From assembly GCA_016806145.1 (NCBI GenBank), contig CP063166.1:6138001-6202000 (forward strand): DNA of 64,000 nt, written 5' to 3'. Below are positions 10,792 to 19,975 of the stretch, in pieces (position 1 is the stretch's first letter; each line of letters begins with the position of its first letter). This DNA is from Variovorax paradoxus. GTDB taxonomy: Bacteria; Pseudomonadota; Gammaproteobacteria; Burkholderiales; Burkholderiaceae_C. Both the position numbers and the translations under genes were made by a program. The notes beneath the pieces are model-generated. The model did not search any database, was not told the origin of the DNA, and saw only the letters and a program-made list of their open reading frames with translations.

Positions 10792-11712
10792 ATGAACAAC
10801 GCCGGCACCACCCTCGAACTGATCGGCGCGCCCACCGACGTCGGCGCCAGCGTGCGCGGCGCGGGCATGGGCCCCGATGCGCTGCGCGTGGCGGGGCTGG
10901 CGGAGGCACTGGTGCGCCAGGGCTTCGCGCTGGTCGACCGCGGCAATCTCGCGGGCCCGGCCACGCCCTGGGCGCCGCCGGCCAACGGGCTGCGCCATCT
11001 CGACGAGGTGATCGCCTGGAACCGCGCGGTGTACGCGGCGGTCGACGAGGTGCTGGGCGCGGGTCACGTGCCGCTGATGCTGGGCGGCGACCACTGCCTG
11101 GCGATCGGCTCGATCAGCGCGGTGGCCTGGCATGCGCGCAAGCGCGGCCGCAAGCTGCGCGTGCTGTGGCTCGACGCGCATTCCGACGTCAACACCGAGA
11201 CCACCAGCCCCAGCGGCAACCTGCACGGCATGCCGGTGTCGTGCCTGCTGGGCCACGGGCCCGCGGTGCTGACCGGCTGGAGCGGCGAGCGCGCGGCGCT
11301 GCCGCCCGAGGCGATCCGCTTCATCGGCATCCGCAGCGTCGATGCCGACGAGAAGGAGGCGATCCGCACGCTGGGCCTCCACGTGTTCGACATGCGTCAC
11401 ATCGACGAGCACGGCATGCGCACCACCATGACCGAGGCGCTGCAGGACGTGGACGAGGACACGCACCTGCACGTGAGCTTCGACCTCGACTGCCTCGACC
11501 CGAACATCGCACCCGGCGTGGGCACCGGCGTGCGCGGCGGACCGACCTACCGCGAGATGCAGCTGTGCATGGAGATGATCGCCGACACCGGCCGGCTCGG
11601 CTCGGTCGACGTGGTCGAACTCAATCCCGCGCTCGACGTGCGCAACCAGACAGCCGAGATCGCGGTGGAACTGATCGAGAGCCTGTTCGGCAAATCGACG
11701 CTGGTGCGTTAG
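10792..11712 (+). CDS. rocF: Arginase
   Basis: Hydrolyses L-arginine to ornithine and urea with a dinuclear manganese centre. The metal-binding motifs of the ureohydrolase family are present in order: GGDHCLAIGS, WLDAHSDVNT and SFDLDCLDP. The GNLHGMP substrate loop and GVRGGPTYRE are also seen. At 306 residues it has normal arginase length. GGAG lies 7 nt before the ATG and the upstream peptidase stops 1 nt before it, so the two are translationally coupled. Released peptides could feed arginine to this enzyme, with ornithine or glutamate leading to the PutA and glutamate dehydrogenase reactions encoded nearby. The stop overlaps that of the convergent FUSC gene by 4 nt. Confidence 0.93.
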   Translation: MNNAGTTLELIGAPTDVGASVRGAGMGPDALRVAGLAEALVRQGFALVDRGNLAGPATPWAPPANGLRHLDEVIAWNRAVYAAVDEVLGAGHVPLMLGGDHCLAIGSISAVAWHARKRGRKLRVLWLDAHSDVNTETTSPSGNLHGMPVSCLLGHGPAVLTGWSGERAALPPEAIRFIGIRSVDADEKEAIRTLGLHVFDMRHIDEHGMRTTMTEALQDVDEDTHLHVSFDLDCLDPNIAPGVGTGVRGGPTYREMQLCMEMIADTGRLGSVDVVELNPALDVRNQTAEIAVELIESLFGKSTLVR

Positions 11713-12716
11713 GCCGCGACGCGCGTCGCCTGCAGCGCGCGCAGATCTTCGAGCAGCAGCGCGAGCGGTGCCGCCAGCAGCGGCCGGGCCGCGTCGTCGC
11801 GCGACGCATGGCGCGCCGCGAGCCGCTCGAGCACCGACAGATCGGGCGCCATGCCCTTGCCTTCGAGCGCATCCGCCAGCGCGGCGAGCGCGCCGGCCGA
11901 GGCGCGCGCGGCCTTCGCGGTCTCTTCGTTCGATGCCGGCTGCTGCGGCCCGATGGCACGGCCGAGCAGTGCCACGTCCTGCATCAGCCGCGCCATGGTG
12001 CGCGCGCGCTGCCGATGCGCGTCCTTCGGCGCACCGACCGTGCGGTGACGCCAGGGCCAGCGCGATTCGAGGTCGGCGCCGCCCGCCAGCACCGTGAGCC
12101 GCGCGAGCGCGGCGCGGGCGCGTTCGCCGTCGCTCTCGGTCGCATCGCCCGCGGCCAGCGCCAGCAAGCGCTTCGCCATGCCGCGCAGCAGCGCCGCGCA
12201 GCCCGCGTCGAAGCGCGCGCCAGCCCGGTACTCGGCCGTCACCAGCGCCATCGCGAGCGCCACGCCCACGCCGATGCCCATCTGCGCCATGCGCAGCAGC
12301 GCCACCTGCAGCGCCGAATGGCCCGGCAGGCTGCCGGCCGAGAGGATGATCAGCGCCGCCACCGGCGCGCTGCGCAGGCCCGGCACGGCGGCGCCGACGA
12401 AGGCCAGCAGCAGCACGATCGCGAGCGCGTCGGCCTGCATCGGCACGCCATGGTGCGCGAGCCACACGCCCGCGAGCCCCGCCAGCGCGCCCGCGAAGGT
12501 GCCGCGCACGCGGTCCCAGCCGGCCTCGAGCGTGGAGCCGGCGCTCGGCCGCATCACGATCAGCACGCTCATCACGGCCCAGAAGCTCTCGGGCAGCCCG
12601 ATCCCGCGCGACACGCCCCAGGCGATGGCCACCGCCGCCGCGAGCTGCGCGCCCGCGCGCCAGCGGCCGGGCTCGCGCAGGAAGGCCAGCCGGTCCGCGA
12701 ACGGGAGGGTGGCCAT
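11709..12716 (-). CDS. FUSC-family inner membrane protein
   Basis: A 335-residue protein with about six predicted membrane segments in residues 20-160, including QLAAAVAIAWGVSRGIGL and LAIVLLLAFVGAAVPGL. A soluble, Arg- and Ala-rich helical C-terminal domain follows. The motif SFWAVMSVLIVMRPSAGST is typical of the FUSC/AaeB/YccS group, whose members are linked to efflux of aromatic acids or to envelope homeostasis. It lacks the second membrane half of full-length members. It begins 4 nt after the lipoprotein gene at 12721-13416, so the two are one transcript. Substrate unknown. Confidence 0.8.
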   Translation of the reverse strand: MATLPFADRLAFLREPGRWRAGAQLAAAVAIAWGVSRGIGLPESFWAVMSVLIVMRPSAGSTLEAGWDRVRGTFAGALAGLAGVWLAHHGVPMQADALAIVLLLAFVGAAVPGLRSAPVAALIILSAGSLPGHSALQVALLRMAQMGIGVGVALAMALVTAEYRAGARFDAGCAALLRGMAKRLLALAAGDATESDGERARAALARLTVLAGGADLESRWPWRHRTVGAPKDAHRQRARTMARLMQDVALLGRAIGPQQPASNEETAKAARASAGALAALADALEGKGMAPDLSVLERLAARHASRDDAARPLLAAPLALLLEDLRALQATRVAA

Positions 12717-12720
12717 GCCG

Positions 12721-13416
12721 TCAGCCGCGGTTGGGCGAGGTCGGCACCGGGAAGGTGGTGGCCGGAGCCTGGGACGGGGCCGGGGTAGCGGCGGGTGCCG
12801 GCGGCGCGGGTTCGGGCAGGTCCTCGGGCTCTTCCGCGCCCGGCTCCTGCCCTTCGAGGAAGCGGTCGAGCAGCGCGAAGAAGCGGTCGTAGAAGCGCTC
12901 GTCGGTCAGCGTCTGGCTCGCCACCTTGACCATCGCGTCGTCGCTGCCGGTCAGCGGCAGCGACAGCGAGCCGAAGGCGCCCACGCCCAGGCTCGCCGAG
13001 TTGTTGACCTTCTTGAGGCCGTAGCGGTCCTGCAGCGCGGTCGCGAAGGCCACCGTGCTCTTCGGCCTGGCGCCCTTGCCGCCCCGGCCGCCCTCGGCCG
13101 CGCAGACCACGCGGAACTCGACCTCCACATGCACCTCGGCCGCCGGCTGGAAGCTCTTGCGGGCCGTCACCAGGTCGGCATTGGCGGCCGTGACCATGTA
13201 GCCCTGGCTCAGAAGCGCGCGGCGCGCGGCCTCGCAGGTCTGGGCCTCGGTGGCCTCGTAGCTGCGCGTGTGGGTGGTGGTGGAGTCGAACTCCTCGGTG
13301 TCGTAGGAAACGCGGCGCGCACTGCTGCCGCAGCCCGCGAGCACCAGCGCCGACAAGAGCGCGAGGACGAGGACGGAGGAACGAGGGCGGAGGAAGGTCG
13401 AAGGCAGGGTCGGCAT
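12721..13416 (-). CDS. DUF2242-type lipoprotein
   Basis: A 231-residue exported lipoprotein. The signal peptide VLVLALLSALVLAGC ends in a lipobox with Cys29. The body has an acidic segment (SYDTEEFDSTTTHTRSY), one further pair of cysteines (EAQTCEAAR and FRVVC), and a Pro/Ala-rich, probably disordered C-terminus from about residue 190. The pattern (ARRALLSQGY, ARKSFQPAAEVHVEVEFRVV) fits the uncharacterised DUF2242 family common in Burkholderiales. It is upstream of and co-transcribed with the FUSC gene, so an envelope role is likely. Function unknown. Confidence 0.78.
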   Translation of the reverse strand: MPTLPSTFLRPRSSVLVLALLSALVLAGCGSSARRVSYDTEEFDSTTTHTRSYEATEAQTCEAARRALLSQGYMVTAANADLVTARKSFQPAAEVHVEVEFRVVCAAEGGRGGKGARPKSTVAFATALQDRYGLKKVNNSASLGVGAFGSLSLPLTGSDDAMVKVASQTLTDERFYDRFFALLDRFLEGQEPGAEEPEDLPEPAPPAPAATPAPSQAPATTFPVPTSPNRG

Positions 13417-13507
13417 GGCGTGGCGGATGCTAACCGGCGGGCCGCCGGCCTGCCTTCGAGCGCGATGAGGGCCGCGCGTTCCCCGGCGATTCGAGATCAG
13501 GCGCCGG

Positions 13508-14137
13508 TCAGGAAAGCACGACGACGTGGCTGGCCCGAGCGCGCGTGGCCGCGATCAGCCGCGCGTTCGGCGCATCGGTCTGCGCCACCCACGCGCGCGC
13601 CGCCTCGGCGCTGCGGCCGAACTGCTCGTGCCGGCGCACCAGCCGCGCCTCGCGCAGCGCGTCGTCGATGTCCACGTACCAGACCTCGTCGAGCAGCGCC
13701 GCCGCGCCGGCCCAGGGCCCGGTGTCGTGCAGCAGGTAGTTGCCTTCGGTGATCACGAGCTGCGTCTCGGGCAGCACCGCGATCGCGCCGGCCACCGGCT
13801 CCTCGATCTCGCGCCGGAACTCGGGCGCATAGACGATGTCGCCGCCGGGCCGCTGCGCGCGCAGCCGCTGCAGCAGCGCCACGTAGCCGGCGCTGTCGAA
13901 GGTGTCGGGCGCGCCCTTGCGGTCGGCGCGGCCGAGCCGTTGCAGCTCGACGTTGGCGAGGTGGAAGCCGTCCATCGGCACCACCTGCGCGCGCTCGGCG
14001 CCGAGCGCGTCGCGCAGCAGCGCCGCGAGCGTGGACTTGCCGGCGCCGGGGGCGCCGACCAGGCCGAGCAGCTTGCGCTGGCCGCCGGCAAGGAGTTTCT
14101 GGATGCGCGCGTTCTCGACGGAGCCAAGTGTGTTCAC
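13508..14137 (-). CDS. Nucleoside/nucleotide kinase family P-loop protein
   Basis: About 209 residues. The Walker A motif GAPGAGKST is close to the N-terminus, followed by VVPMDGFHLAN (a uridine kinase/pantothenate kinase-like Asp) and LVITEGNYLLHDTGPW, typical of the uridine kinase-like group that includes FrcK-type proteins. It probably phosphorylates a small sugar, nucleoside or pantothenate-like molecule; the substrate cannot be told. No ATG fits, so I propose the GTG at 14135-14137, 8 nt after GAGG. A longer in-frame version to 14224 adds unlikely residues. It stands alone between the lipoprotein and AlkB genes. Confidence 0.78.
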   Translation of the reverse strand: MNTLGSVENARIQKLLAGGQRKLLGLVGAPGAGKSTLAALLRDALGAERAQVVPMDGFHLANVELQRLGRADRKGAPDTFDSAGYVALLQRLRAQRPGGDIVYAPEFRREIEEPVAGAIAVLPETQLVITEGNYLLHDTGPWAGAAALLDEVWYVDIDDALREARLVRRHEQFGRSAEAARAWVAQTDAPNARLIAATRARASHVVVLS

Positions 14138-14245
14138 GGAAAAAGCCTCGGGGGAGATGCCATTCAGGCAGGATGTCTCGGTGGTTTCGCCACCCCGCCA
14201 ACGATAGCGCACCGCCCATCGCACGCCGACGGACGCCCGTGAAAT

Positions 14246-14782
14246 TCAGGCCGGATTCGTCGGACGATGGATGGATCTGAAAGTGAGACTGATCCGCTCG
14301 CCAACGACTTGTGCCTTGGGGATTGCGTGCAACCAGTCCTGCTGGACCGCATCCGACATGTACAGCAGCGATCCGTGCGGCAGCGGGAAGTCGTGCCGGA
14401 CGCTGCTGTCGGCCTTGCTGCGGTAGACGATCGAGCGCTCGCTGCCCACCGACACGATGGCTACGCCAGTGCCCGGGGACAGAACCTCGGTGTCGTCGGA
14501 ATGGAAGCCCATCGACGAGGCTCCATCGGGATAGTGGTTCAGCAGGCAGTTGTTCGGACGGAACCCCAGCCTCGCCTCGATCCGCTCGCAGAGATCGTCG
14601 AGCACGGACGGCATCGGCACCGCCTCGTAGCGGATCTGCGAATAGTCGTACGGCACACCGAAGCTGGCCGTCTTGCGCGCCTTCATGCGCTCGTCCCACG
14701 TCACCGCGGCCTGGACCCACCCGAGCAGGGCATCGGGCGACGCGACGAACGCGGGGTCGAGGTAGATCGGCGGACGGTTCAT
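14246..14782 (-). CDS. alkB: AlkB-like 2-oxoglutarate/Fe(II) dioxygenase
   Basis: A 178-residue AlkB homologue, expected to remove methyl lesions from nucleic acid by oxidative demethylation. Visible family features are LLNHYPDG, the iron ligands HSD in GFHSDDTE, the later His in DWLHAIPK, and the 2-oxoglutarate-binding Arg pair in GERISLTFR. The compact form resembles the ALKBH2/3-like bacterial branch. I start at the ATG at 14780-14782 (MNRPPIYLDP); a start 17 codons earlier would overlap nothing but adds non-conserved residues. It lies 58 nt downstream of the glutamate dehydrogenase gene and may share its transcript. Confidence 0.88.
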   Translation of the reverse strand: MNRPPIYLDPAFVASPDALLGWVQAAVTWDERMKARKTASFGVPYDYSQIRYEAVPMPSVLDDLCERIEARLGFRPNNCLLNHYPDGASSMGFHSDDTEVLSPGTGVAIVSVGSERSIVYRSKADSSVRHDFPLPHGSLLYMSDAVQQDWLHAIPKAQVVGERISLTFRSIHRPTNPA

Positions 14783-14840
14783 GGGCCCGCAGGATACAGA
14801 CGCCGAGGCCGGCGACGGCCTCGGGAACGACATGCGTCGC

Positions 14841-16115
14841 TCAGGGGTACAGTCCGCGCTCCTGGCGCGCCATCAGGATCCGCTCGCAAGCCACCGCGTA
14901 GGTCGCGGTGCGCAGGGTGATCTTGTGCTTGTCGGCCGTGTCCCAGATCTGGTTGAGGGCGTTCATCATGATGCGGTCGAGGCGCACGTTGATCTCGTCC
15001 TCGTCCCAGAAGAAGGACGAGAAGTCCTGCACCCATTCGAAGTAGCTGACGGTCACGCCGCCGGCATTGCAGATCACGTCGGGCACCACCAGCACGCCGC
15101 GCTCGGCGAGGATGTCGTCGGCCTGCGGCACGGTGGGGCCGTTGGCGCCCTCGAGCACCAGCTTGGCAGTGGTCGTCTTCGCGCGCTCGGCCGTGATCTG
15201 GCCTTCGAGCGCGGCGGGGATCAGGATGTCGCAGGCGACGCTCCAGAAGTCCTCGTTCGGCACGATGTCGCCGCCGGCCTTGAAGCCGACCACGCCGTCG
15301 GTGCGCGAGATCGGCACCAGCTGCGCGAGGTCGAGGCCCTTGTCGTTGACGATGGTGCCGGTGTGGTCCTGCACCGCGACGATCTTGGCGCCCGCCTCGG
15401 CGAACAGCTCGGCCGCGACCGAGCCCACGTTGCCGAAGCCCTGCACCGCGATGCGCGCGCCGCGCAGGTCGAGGCCGAGGCGGCGCGCGGCTTCGCGGCC
15501 GGTGACGAACACGCCGCGGCCGGTGGCCTTGACGCGGCCCAGCGAACCGCCCAGGTGCAGCGGCTTGCCGGTGACCACGCCGGTGGCGGTGCCGCCGACG
15601 TTCATCGAGTACGTGTCCATCATCCACGCCATGATCTGGCCGTTGGTGTTGACGTCGGGCGCGGGGATGTCGGTGTGCGGGCCGATGATGATGCCGATCT
15701 CGCTGGTGTAGCGGCGCGTGATCTTCTCGAGCTCGTTCTGCGACAGCTTCTTCGGGTCGACGCGGATGCCGCCCTTGGCACCGCCGTACGGCAGGTTGAC
15801 GGCGGCCGTCTTGATGGTCATCCAGGCCGACAGGGCCATCACTTCCTCGAGCGTGACGTCGGGGTGGAAGCGCACGCCGCCCTTGCCCGGGCCGCGGCTC
15901 ATGTTGTGCTGCACGCGGTAGCCCTCGAAGTGGGCGATGGTGCCGTCGTCCATCTCGATCGGCACGTCGACGATCAGCGCGCGCTTGGGGCGCTTGAGGG
16001 TTTCGACCCAGCGGGCGAGCGGGCCCAGGTAGGGCACCACGCGATCGACCTGCGACAGGTAGGTGCCCCAGGGGCTGTTGGCCGTCGGCGTGACGAAGGA
16101 GAGTTTTTCGCTCAT
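14841..16115 (-). CDS. gdhA: Glu/Leu/Phe/Val dehydrogenase (NAD-type glutamate dehydrogenase)
   Basis: A 424-residue hexameric-type enzyme interconverting glutamate and 2-oxoglutarate plus ammonia. The substrate-binding block [11 protein letters not shown] and the catalytic lysine K114 in [11 protein letters not shown] are present. The Rossmann motif is GFGNVGS. Length and sequence fit the short GDH group that is often NAD-dependent and catabolic. The neighbourhood (arginase, PutA) suggests glutamate breakdown. An 8-8 bp palindrome lies about 140 nt upstream in the divergent region shared with the secreted-protein gene at 16393. Confidence 0.94.
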   Translation of the reverse strand: MSEKLSFVTPTANSPWGTYLSQVDRVVPYLGPLARWVETLKRPKRALIVDVPIEMDDGTIAHFEGYRVQHNMSRGPGKGGVRFHPDVTLEEVMALSAWMTIKTAAVNLPYGGAKGGIRVDPKKLSQNELEKITRRYTSEIGIIIGPHTDIPAPDVNTNGQIMAWMMDTYSMNVGGTATGVVTGKPLHLGGSLGRVKATGRGVFVTGREAARRLGLDLRGARIAVQGFGNVGSVAAELFAEAGAKIVAVQDHTGTIVNDKGLDLAQLVPISRTDGVVGFKAGGDIVPNEDFWSVACDILIPAALEGQITAERAKTTTAKLVLEGANGPTVPQADDILAERGVLVVPDVICNAGGVTVSYFEWVQDFSSFFWDEDEINVRLDRIMMNALNQIWDTADKHKITLRTATYAVACERILMARQERGLYP

Positions 16116-16254
16116 GAGAGTCCCTTGGTTGGAATGATGGGCGAACGATAGTCCCGTCTCGCGCGCCGCGCCATGGCTTATGCATGCCGCGACAGGCGGT
16201 TATGCAAGAGTCGCTTGACGCCCTCGCGCGGGGCTTTTTCGCGGCGGCGCGGCA

Positions 16255-16288
16255 GATGACGAAATCGTCATCGACCGGTTATCGACCG
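16255..16288. promoter_or_regulatory. Palindrome and 11-nt-spaced direct repeats between gdhA and a secreted-protein gene
   Basis: GATGACGA-AA-TCGTCATC is an inverted repeat with 8-bp arms (16255-16272). It is followed by two ATCGACCG direct repeats starting at 16270 and 16281, 11 nt apart, a spacing seen for OmpR/PhoB-type boxes. The whole lies in the 277-nt divergent region. It looks like one or two operator sites; the regulator is unknown. Confidence 0.5.
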
Positions 16289-16392
16289 CCGGTTTGCGCT
16301 CCCTAGAGTCGATGGCAAGGAAGGACGAAGACCACGCGCTTCGCTCCCACCGGGTTCAACCACCACGTCCCCCCATCGAAAGGAACGACGAC

Positions 16393-16872
16393 ATGAAGAC
16401 TTCGCAACACCGCCCCACCCGCACCGTCCGCGCCACCCGCCTGCTGGGCAGCGCCGCCTTCGCCGCGCTGCTGGCCGCCACCGCCGCGCCGAGCTTCGCG
16501 GGCAACTACGGCGAGGGCGATCCGCGTCCCGCGTCGTTCAGCTCGTCGACCACGCGCGAGGCCGTGACGGCCGAGACGCGCCAATGGCTCAGGACCGCGC
16601 CCACGCAGGGCTACATCGACGGCACGCCGCAGCAGCAGGTGACCACCGTGTCGGCCAACAGCCGCGCCGCGGTGGCCGCCGACACGCGGTTGTGGATGCG
16701 GTCGGGGCTGGCGGCGAAGCAGTCGGGCGAGACCGGCGCCGACCCCACGCGCCCGGGCTATCGCCAGGCGGTTGCGGAATACGCGCGGCTGCGCGCGAGC
16801 CCGGCCTACGGCGCGCTGATCGAGCAGCTCGATCGCCAGGCCGCCGCGCACGGCCAGAGCACGCTGCGCTGA
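16393..16872 (+). CDS. Small secreted protein of unknown function
   Basis: A 159-residue protein with a Sec signal peptide: basic TRTVRATR, hydrophobic LLGSAAFAALLAATAAPSFA, probable cleavage after SFA. The mature part is hydrophilic with repeated (R)EAV/AAV-ADTR patterns (REAVTAETRQWLR, RAAVAADTRLWMR), two related segments about 38 residues apart. It ends with a helical stretch (YRQAVAEYARLRASPAY). It resembles small DUF4148-like periplasmic proteins of Burkholderiales, but I cannot assign a family. The ATG follows AAAGGAA at good spacing. The tandem-palindrome region upstream suggests regulated expression. Confidence 0.75.
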   Translation: MKTSQHRPTRTVRATRLLGSAAFAALLAATAAPSFAGNYGEGDPRPASFSSSTTREAVTAETRQWLRTAPTQGYIDGTPQQQVTTVSANSRAAVAADTRLWMRSGLAAKQSGETGADPTRPGYRQAVAEYARLRASPAYGALIEQLDRQAAAHGQSTLR

Positions 16873-16880
16873 AGGCGCGC

Positions 16881-16897
16881 GGTGGCGCTACGCCACC
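16881..16897. terminator. Hairpin between convergent genes
   Basis: GGTGGCG-CTA-CGCCACC is a perfect 7-bp stem. Its loop contains the putA stop codon (complement of CTA at 16888-16890). It lies 8 nt after the stop of the secreted-protein gene. It may reduce readthrough in both directions, but has no T-run. Confidence 0.35.
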
Positions 16898-19863
16898 GTG
16901 CTCAGCAGCGCCGCGTTGCCGCCCGCGGCCGTCGTGTTGACCGTCACGGTCTGCTCGGCGCAGAAGCGCGGCAGGTAGTTCGGGCCGCCCGCCTTGGGCC
17001 CGGTGCCGCTGAGCCCTTCGCCGCCGAAGGGCTGCACGCCGACCACCGCGCCGATGATGTTGCGGTTGACGTAGACGTTGCCCACGTGGGCGCGCACGGC
17101 CAGCGCCTGGGCGCGCGAATCGATGCGCGTCTGGATGCCGAGCGTGAGGCCGTAGCCGAGCGCGTTGATGCGCTCGATCACCTCGGCCGGGTCGCTCAGC
17201 GCGCCCGAGCCCCAGCGCACGATCTGCAGCACGGGGCCGAAGATCTCGCTGCGCACGTCCTCGATGGCGCCCACTTCATAGGCGGCCGGCGCGATCAGGG
17301 TGGACGAGGCGTCGTCCGTTTCCGTGGGCGCCAGCACGCGCTTCGCTTCGCGGTCCAGCCGCGCCAGATGCCGGCGGATGTTGTCGGCCGCCTCGCGGTC
17401 GATCACCGGGCCCACATCGGTCGCGAGCAGCGCGGGATCGCCGGCAGACAGCTCGGCCGCCGCGCCGCGGATCATCTCGATCACGCCGTCGGCGATGCCC
17501 TCGTGCAGCACCAGCAGCCGCAGCGCCGAGCAGCGCTGGCCGGCCGAGCGGAAGGCGCTCTGCACGACGGCATCGGCCACCTGCTCGGGCAGCGCGCTCG
17601 AGTCGACCAGCATCGCGTTGATGCCGCCGGTCTCGGCGATCAGCGGGACGATCGGGCCGTCCTTGCCCGCCAGCGCGCGATGGATGATCTTCGCCACCTG
17701 CGTCGAGCCGGTGAACACCACGCCGGCCACGCCGGGCGCTGCCACCAGCGCGGCGCCCACGGTCTCGCCGGCGCCGTGCAGCAGCTGCAGCGCGTCGGCC
17801 GGGATGCCGGCCGCATGCAGCAGCGCGACCGCTTCGCGCGCGATGGCCGGCGTCTGCTCGGCGGGCTTGGCGAGCACGGTGTTGCCGGTGGCCAGCGCGG
17901 CCGCGACCTGGCCCGTGAAGATGGCCAGCGGGAAGTTCCACGGGCTGATGCAGACCCAGGGCCCGCGCGCGGTGAGCCGCAGCTCGTTGCGCTCGCCGGT
18001 CGGGCCGGGCAGCAGCACGGGCTGCATCAGGCGCTCGGCCTCGTCGGCGTAGTAGCGCAAGAAGTCGATCGCCTCGCGCACCTCGGACACCGCGTCGCCC
18101 CAGGTCTTGAAGGCCTCCTTGACGAGCAGCGCGCACAGGCGCGGCAGTTGCGCCTGGAAGGCATCGGCCGCGCGGCGCAGCGCGGCGGCGCGCGTTGCCA
18201 CCGGCGTATTGCGCCAGGCGCGGAAGGCGGCGGCGCTCGCGGCCACGGCGCGCGCGACGCTCACGGGATCGGCCTCGGGCACGACCGGCACTGCGGTCGC
18301 GGCCAGCGCGGCGAACAGCGGCGCGCGCATGGCGTCGACCGTGAGGTCGAGCCCGTCGCTGTTGCGCCGCGCGGGCGCCGGCCCGTAGAGCAGCGGCGGC
18401 AGCGGCAGTTGCGGGTTCTCGCGCTCCAGCCACAGCGGCGAGACCAGCAGCGTGGCGATGGGCACGCCGGGGTCGCCGAGCTGGTTGACGAAGGAGGAGT
18501 TGGCGCCGTTCTCGAGCAGGCGGCGCACCAGGTAGGCCAGCAGGTCCTTGTGGCGGCCGACCGGCGCGTACACGCGCACCGAGGCGCCCGTGTGCTTCAT
18601 GACTTCGCGGTAGACGCCCTCGCCCATGCCATGCAGCCGCTGCAGCTCGAAGGGCGCGCCCTGGCGCTGCGCCATCTGCAGGATGGCCGCGATGGTGCCC
18701 GCGTTGTGGGTGGCGAACTGCGGATAGATCGCGTCGGGCGCGGCCAGCAGCGCCTGCGCGCAGGCCAGGTAGCTGACGTCGCTGTGGTGCTTGTGGGTGA
18801 ACACGGGATAGTGCGGCAGGCCGAGCTCCTGCGCGCGCTTGATCTCGGCGTCCCAGTAGGCGCCCTTGACCAGCCGGCACATCAGCCGCAGGCCGTAGCG
18901 GCGCGCGATCGCGGTGACGTGCTCGATCAGCTCGAGCGCGCGCGTCTGGTAGGCCTGCAGCGCGAGGCCGAAGCCGCGCCATTGCGGATGCTCGGCGGCG
19001 ACGCGGGCCGCCAGCGCGTCGAACACGTCGAGCGAGAGCTCGAGCCGGTCGACCTCCTCGGCATCGATGGTGAGGTTGAGGTTGGCCGCGGCCGCGCGCT
19101 CGCACAGCAGCCACACACGCGGCACCAGCTCGCGCAGCACGCGCTCGCGCTGCGCGTCTTCATAGCGCGGATGCAGCGCGCTGAGCTTGATCGAGATGCC
19201 GTCGTTGCGCTCGGGCGCGGCGGTGGGATCGGCGCCCTGGGCGATCGCGGCGATGGCGCGGGTGTAGCTCTCGAGGTAGCGCAGGGCGTCCTCGTCGGTG
19301 CGCGCGCCCTCGCCGAGCATGTCGTAGCTGAAGCACAGGGCGGACTGCTTGCGGTGCGCGGCACGGGCCTCGTCCATCGCCTCGGCGATGGTCTGGCCCA
19401 GCACGAACTGCCGGCCCAGCAGTTGCACCGCGCGCAGCGTGGCGGCGACCACGGTGCGCGCGCCGAGCCGGGCCATCAGGCCGGGCGGATGGTCGGCCTC
19501 GGGCAGGAAGCGCTTCGACATCGCGATCGCGGCCGACGACAGGCGCGACAGCGTGGAATCGGCCGCGCCCTCGAAATCGGCGCGGCCGAGCTGGTCGGCC
19601 GTGAGCGCGATGGCGGTCTCGGCATCGGGCACGCGCAGCAGCGCCTCGGCCAGGCGCATCAGCGCGAGGCCCTCGGCGCTCGAGATCGGGTATTCGCGCA
19701 GCAGGCTCTCCATGGCCCAGAACGGCGGCGGATGGTCGCGCACCGCCTGCACCCAGGGCGTGGCAACGGTCGAGGCCGCGGTCCAGTCGAGCGCACCCTC
19801 GAGCAGGGCGAGTCGATGGGCGACGACCTCGGTCTCGGGTCGGTAGGGGTCGGGCAGGCGCAT
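16888..19863 (-). CDS. putA: Bifunctional proline dehydrogenase/L-glutamate-gamma-semialdehyde dehydrogenase PutA
   Basis: Oxidises proline to glutamate in two steps, passing electrons to ubiquinone (FAD domain) and NAD+. The 991 residues correspond to a short PutA without the N-terminal ribbon-helix-helix DNA-binding domain. The PRODH barrel occupies about 80-420 (SIKLSALHPRYEDAQ; CRLVKGAYWDAEIK; QFATHNAGT). The aldehyde dehydrogenase domain occupies about 480-960, with ISPWNFPLAIFTGQ, the general base in ETGGINAML and the catalytic Cys in SAGQRCSALR. AAGGAG precedes the ATG at 19861-19863; an upstream start is 11 codons longer but has no such site. As it lacks its own repressor domain, the divergent Lrp-type gene is the likely regulator. 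Confidence 0.95.
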   Translation of the reverse strand: MRLPDPYRPETEVVAHRLALLEGALDWTAASTVATPWVQAVRDHPPPFWAMESLLREYPISSAEGLALMRLAEALLRVPDAETAIALTADQLGRADFEGAADSTLSRLSSAAIAMSKRFLPEADHPPGLMARLGARTVVAATLRAVQLLGRQFVLGQTIAEAMDEARAAHRKQSALCFSYDMLGEGARTDEDALRYLESYTRAIAAIAQGADPTAAPERNDGISIKLSALHPRYEDAQRERVLRELVPRVWLLCERAAAANLNLTIDAEEVDRLELSLDVFDALAARVAAEHPQWRGFGLALQAYQTRALELIEHVTAIARRYGLRLMCRLVKGAYWDAEIKRAQELGLPHYPVFTHKHHSDVSYLACAQALLAAPDAIYPQFATHNAGTIAAILQMAQRQGAPFELQRLHGMGEGVYREVMKHTGASVRVYAPVGRHKDLLAYLVRRLLENGANSSFVNQLGDPGVPIATLLVSPLWLERENPQLPLPPLLYGPAPARRNSDGLDLTVDAMRAPLFAALAATAVPVVPEADPVSVARAVAASAAAFRAWRNTPVATRAAALRRAADAFQAQLPRLCALLVKEAFKTWGDAVSEVREAIDFLRYYADEAERLMQPVLLPGPTGERNELRLTARGPWVCISPWNFPLAIFTGQVAAALATGNTVLAKPAEQTPAIAREAVALLHAAGIPADALQLLHGAGETVGAALVAAPGVAGVVFTGSTQVAKIIHRALAGKDGPIVPLIAETGGINAMLVDSSALPEQVADAVVQSAFRSAGQRCSALRLLVLHEGIADGVIEMIRGAAAELSAGDPALLATDVGPVIDREAADNIRRHLARLDREAKRVLAPTETDDASSTLIAPAAYEVGAIEDVRSEIFGPVLQIVRWGSGALSDPAEVIERINALGYGLTLGIQTRIDSRAQALAVRAHVGNVYVNRNIIGAVVGVQPFGGEGLSGTGPKAGGPNYLPRFCAEQTVTVNTTAAGGNAALLSTVA

Positions 19864-19975
19864 GTCTTCTCCTTGGTTGGATTGGCTATGGTCCATGCCT
19901 TGACGGCGAATCTTTCATCAAAATTCGACGATATTTCCGGATAATTCACCAGAACCCCTTGCCACACCGCATTCC
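19864..19975. promoter_or_regulatory. Divergent putA/Lrp regulator promoter region
   Basis: A 112-nt gap with an AT-rich core unlike its surroundings, around 19908-19945. It includes AAATTCGACGATATTT, whose outer ends are complementary, as in degenerate Lrp-type sites. The putA and regulator transcripts must both start here. Binding by the adjacent Lrp-family protein is inferred from arrangement. Confidence 0.5.

Noticed and set aside
8610-10985. A 791-codon minus-strand frame opposite the prolyl oligopeptidase
   Set aside because: Antisense shadow: the plus-strand protein has a full catalytic triad.
16882-19944. A 1020-codon open frame on the plus strand opposite putA
   Set aside because: Its composition (His, Arg, Gly, Ala rich, no domain) is what the complement of GC-rich coding DNA gives; the putA frame has complete domains and a ribosome-binding site.
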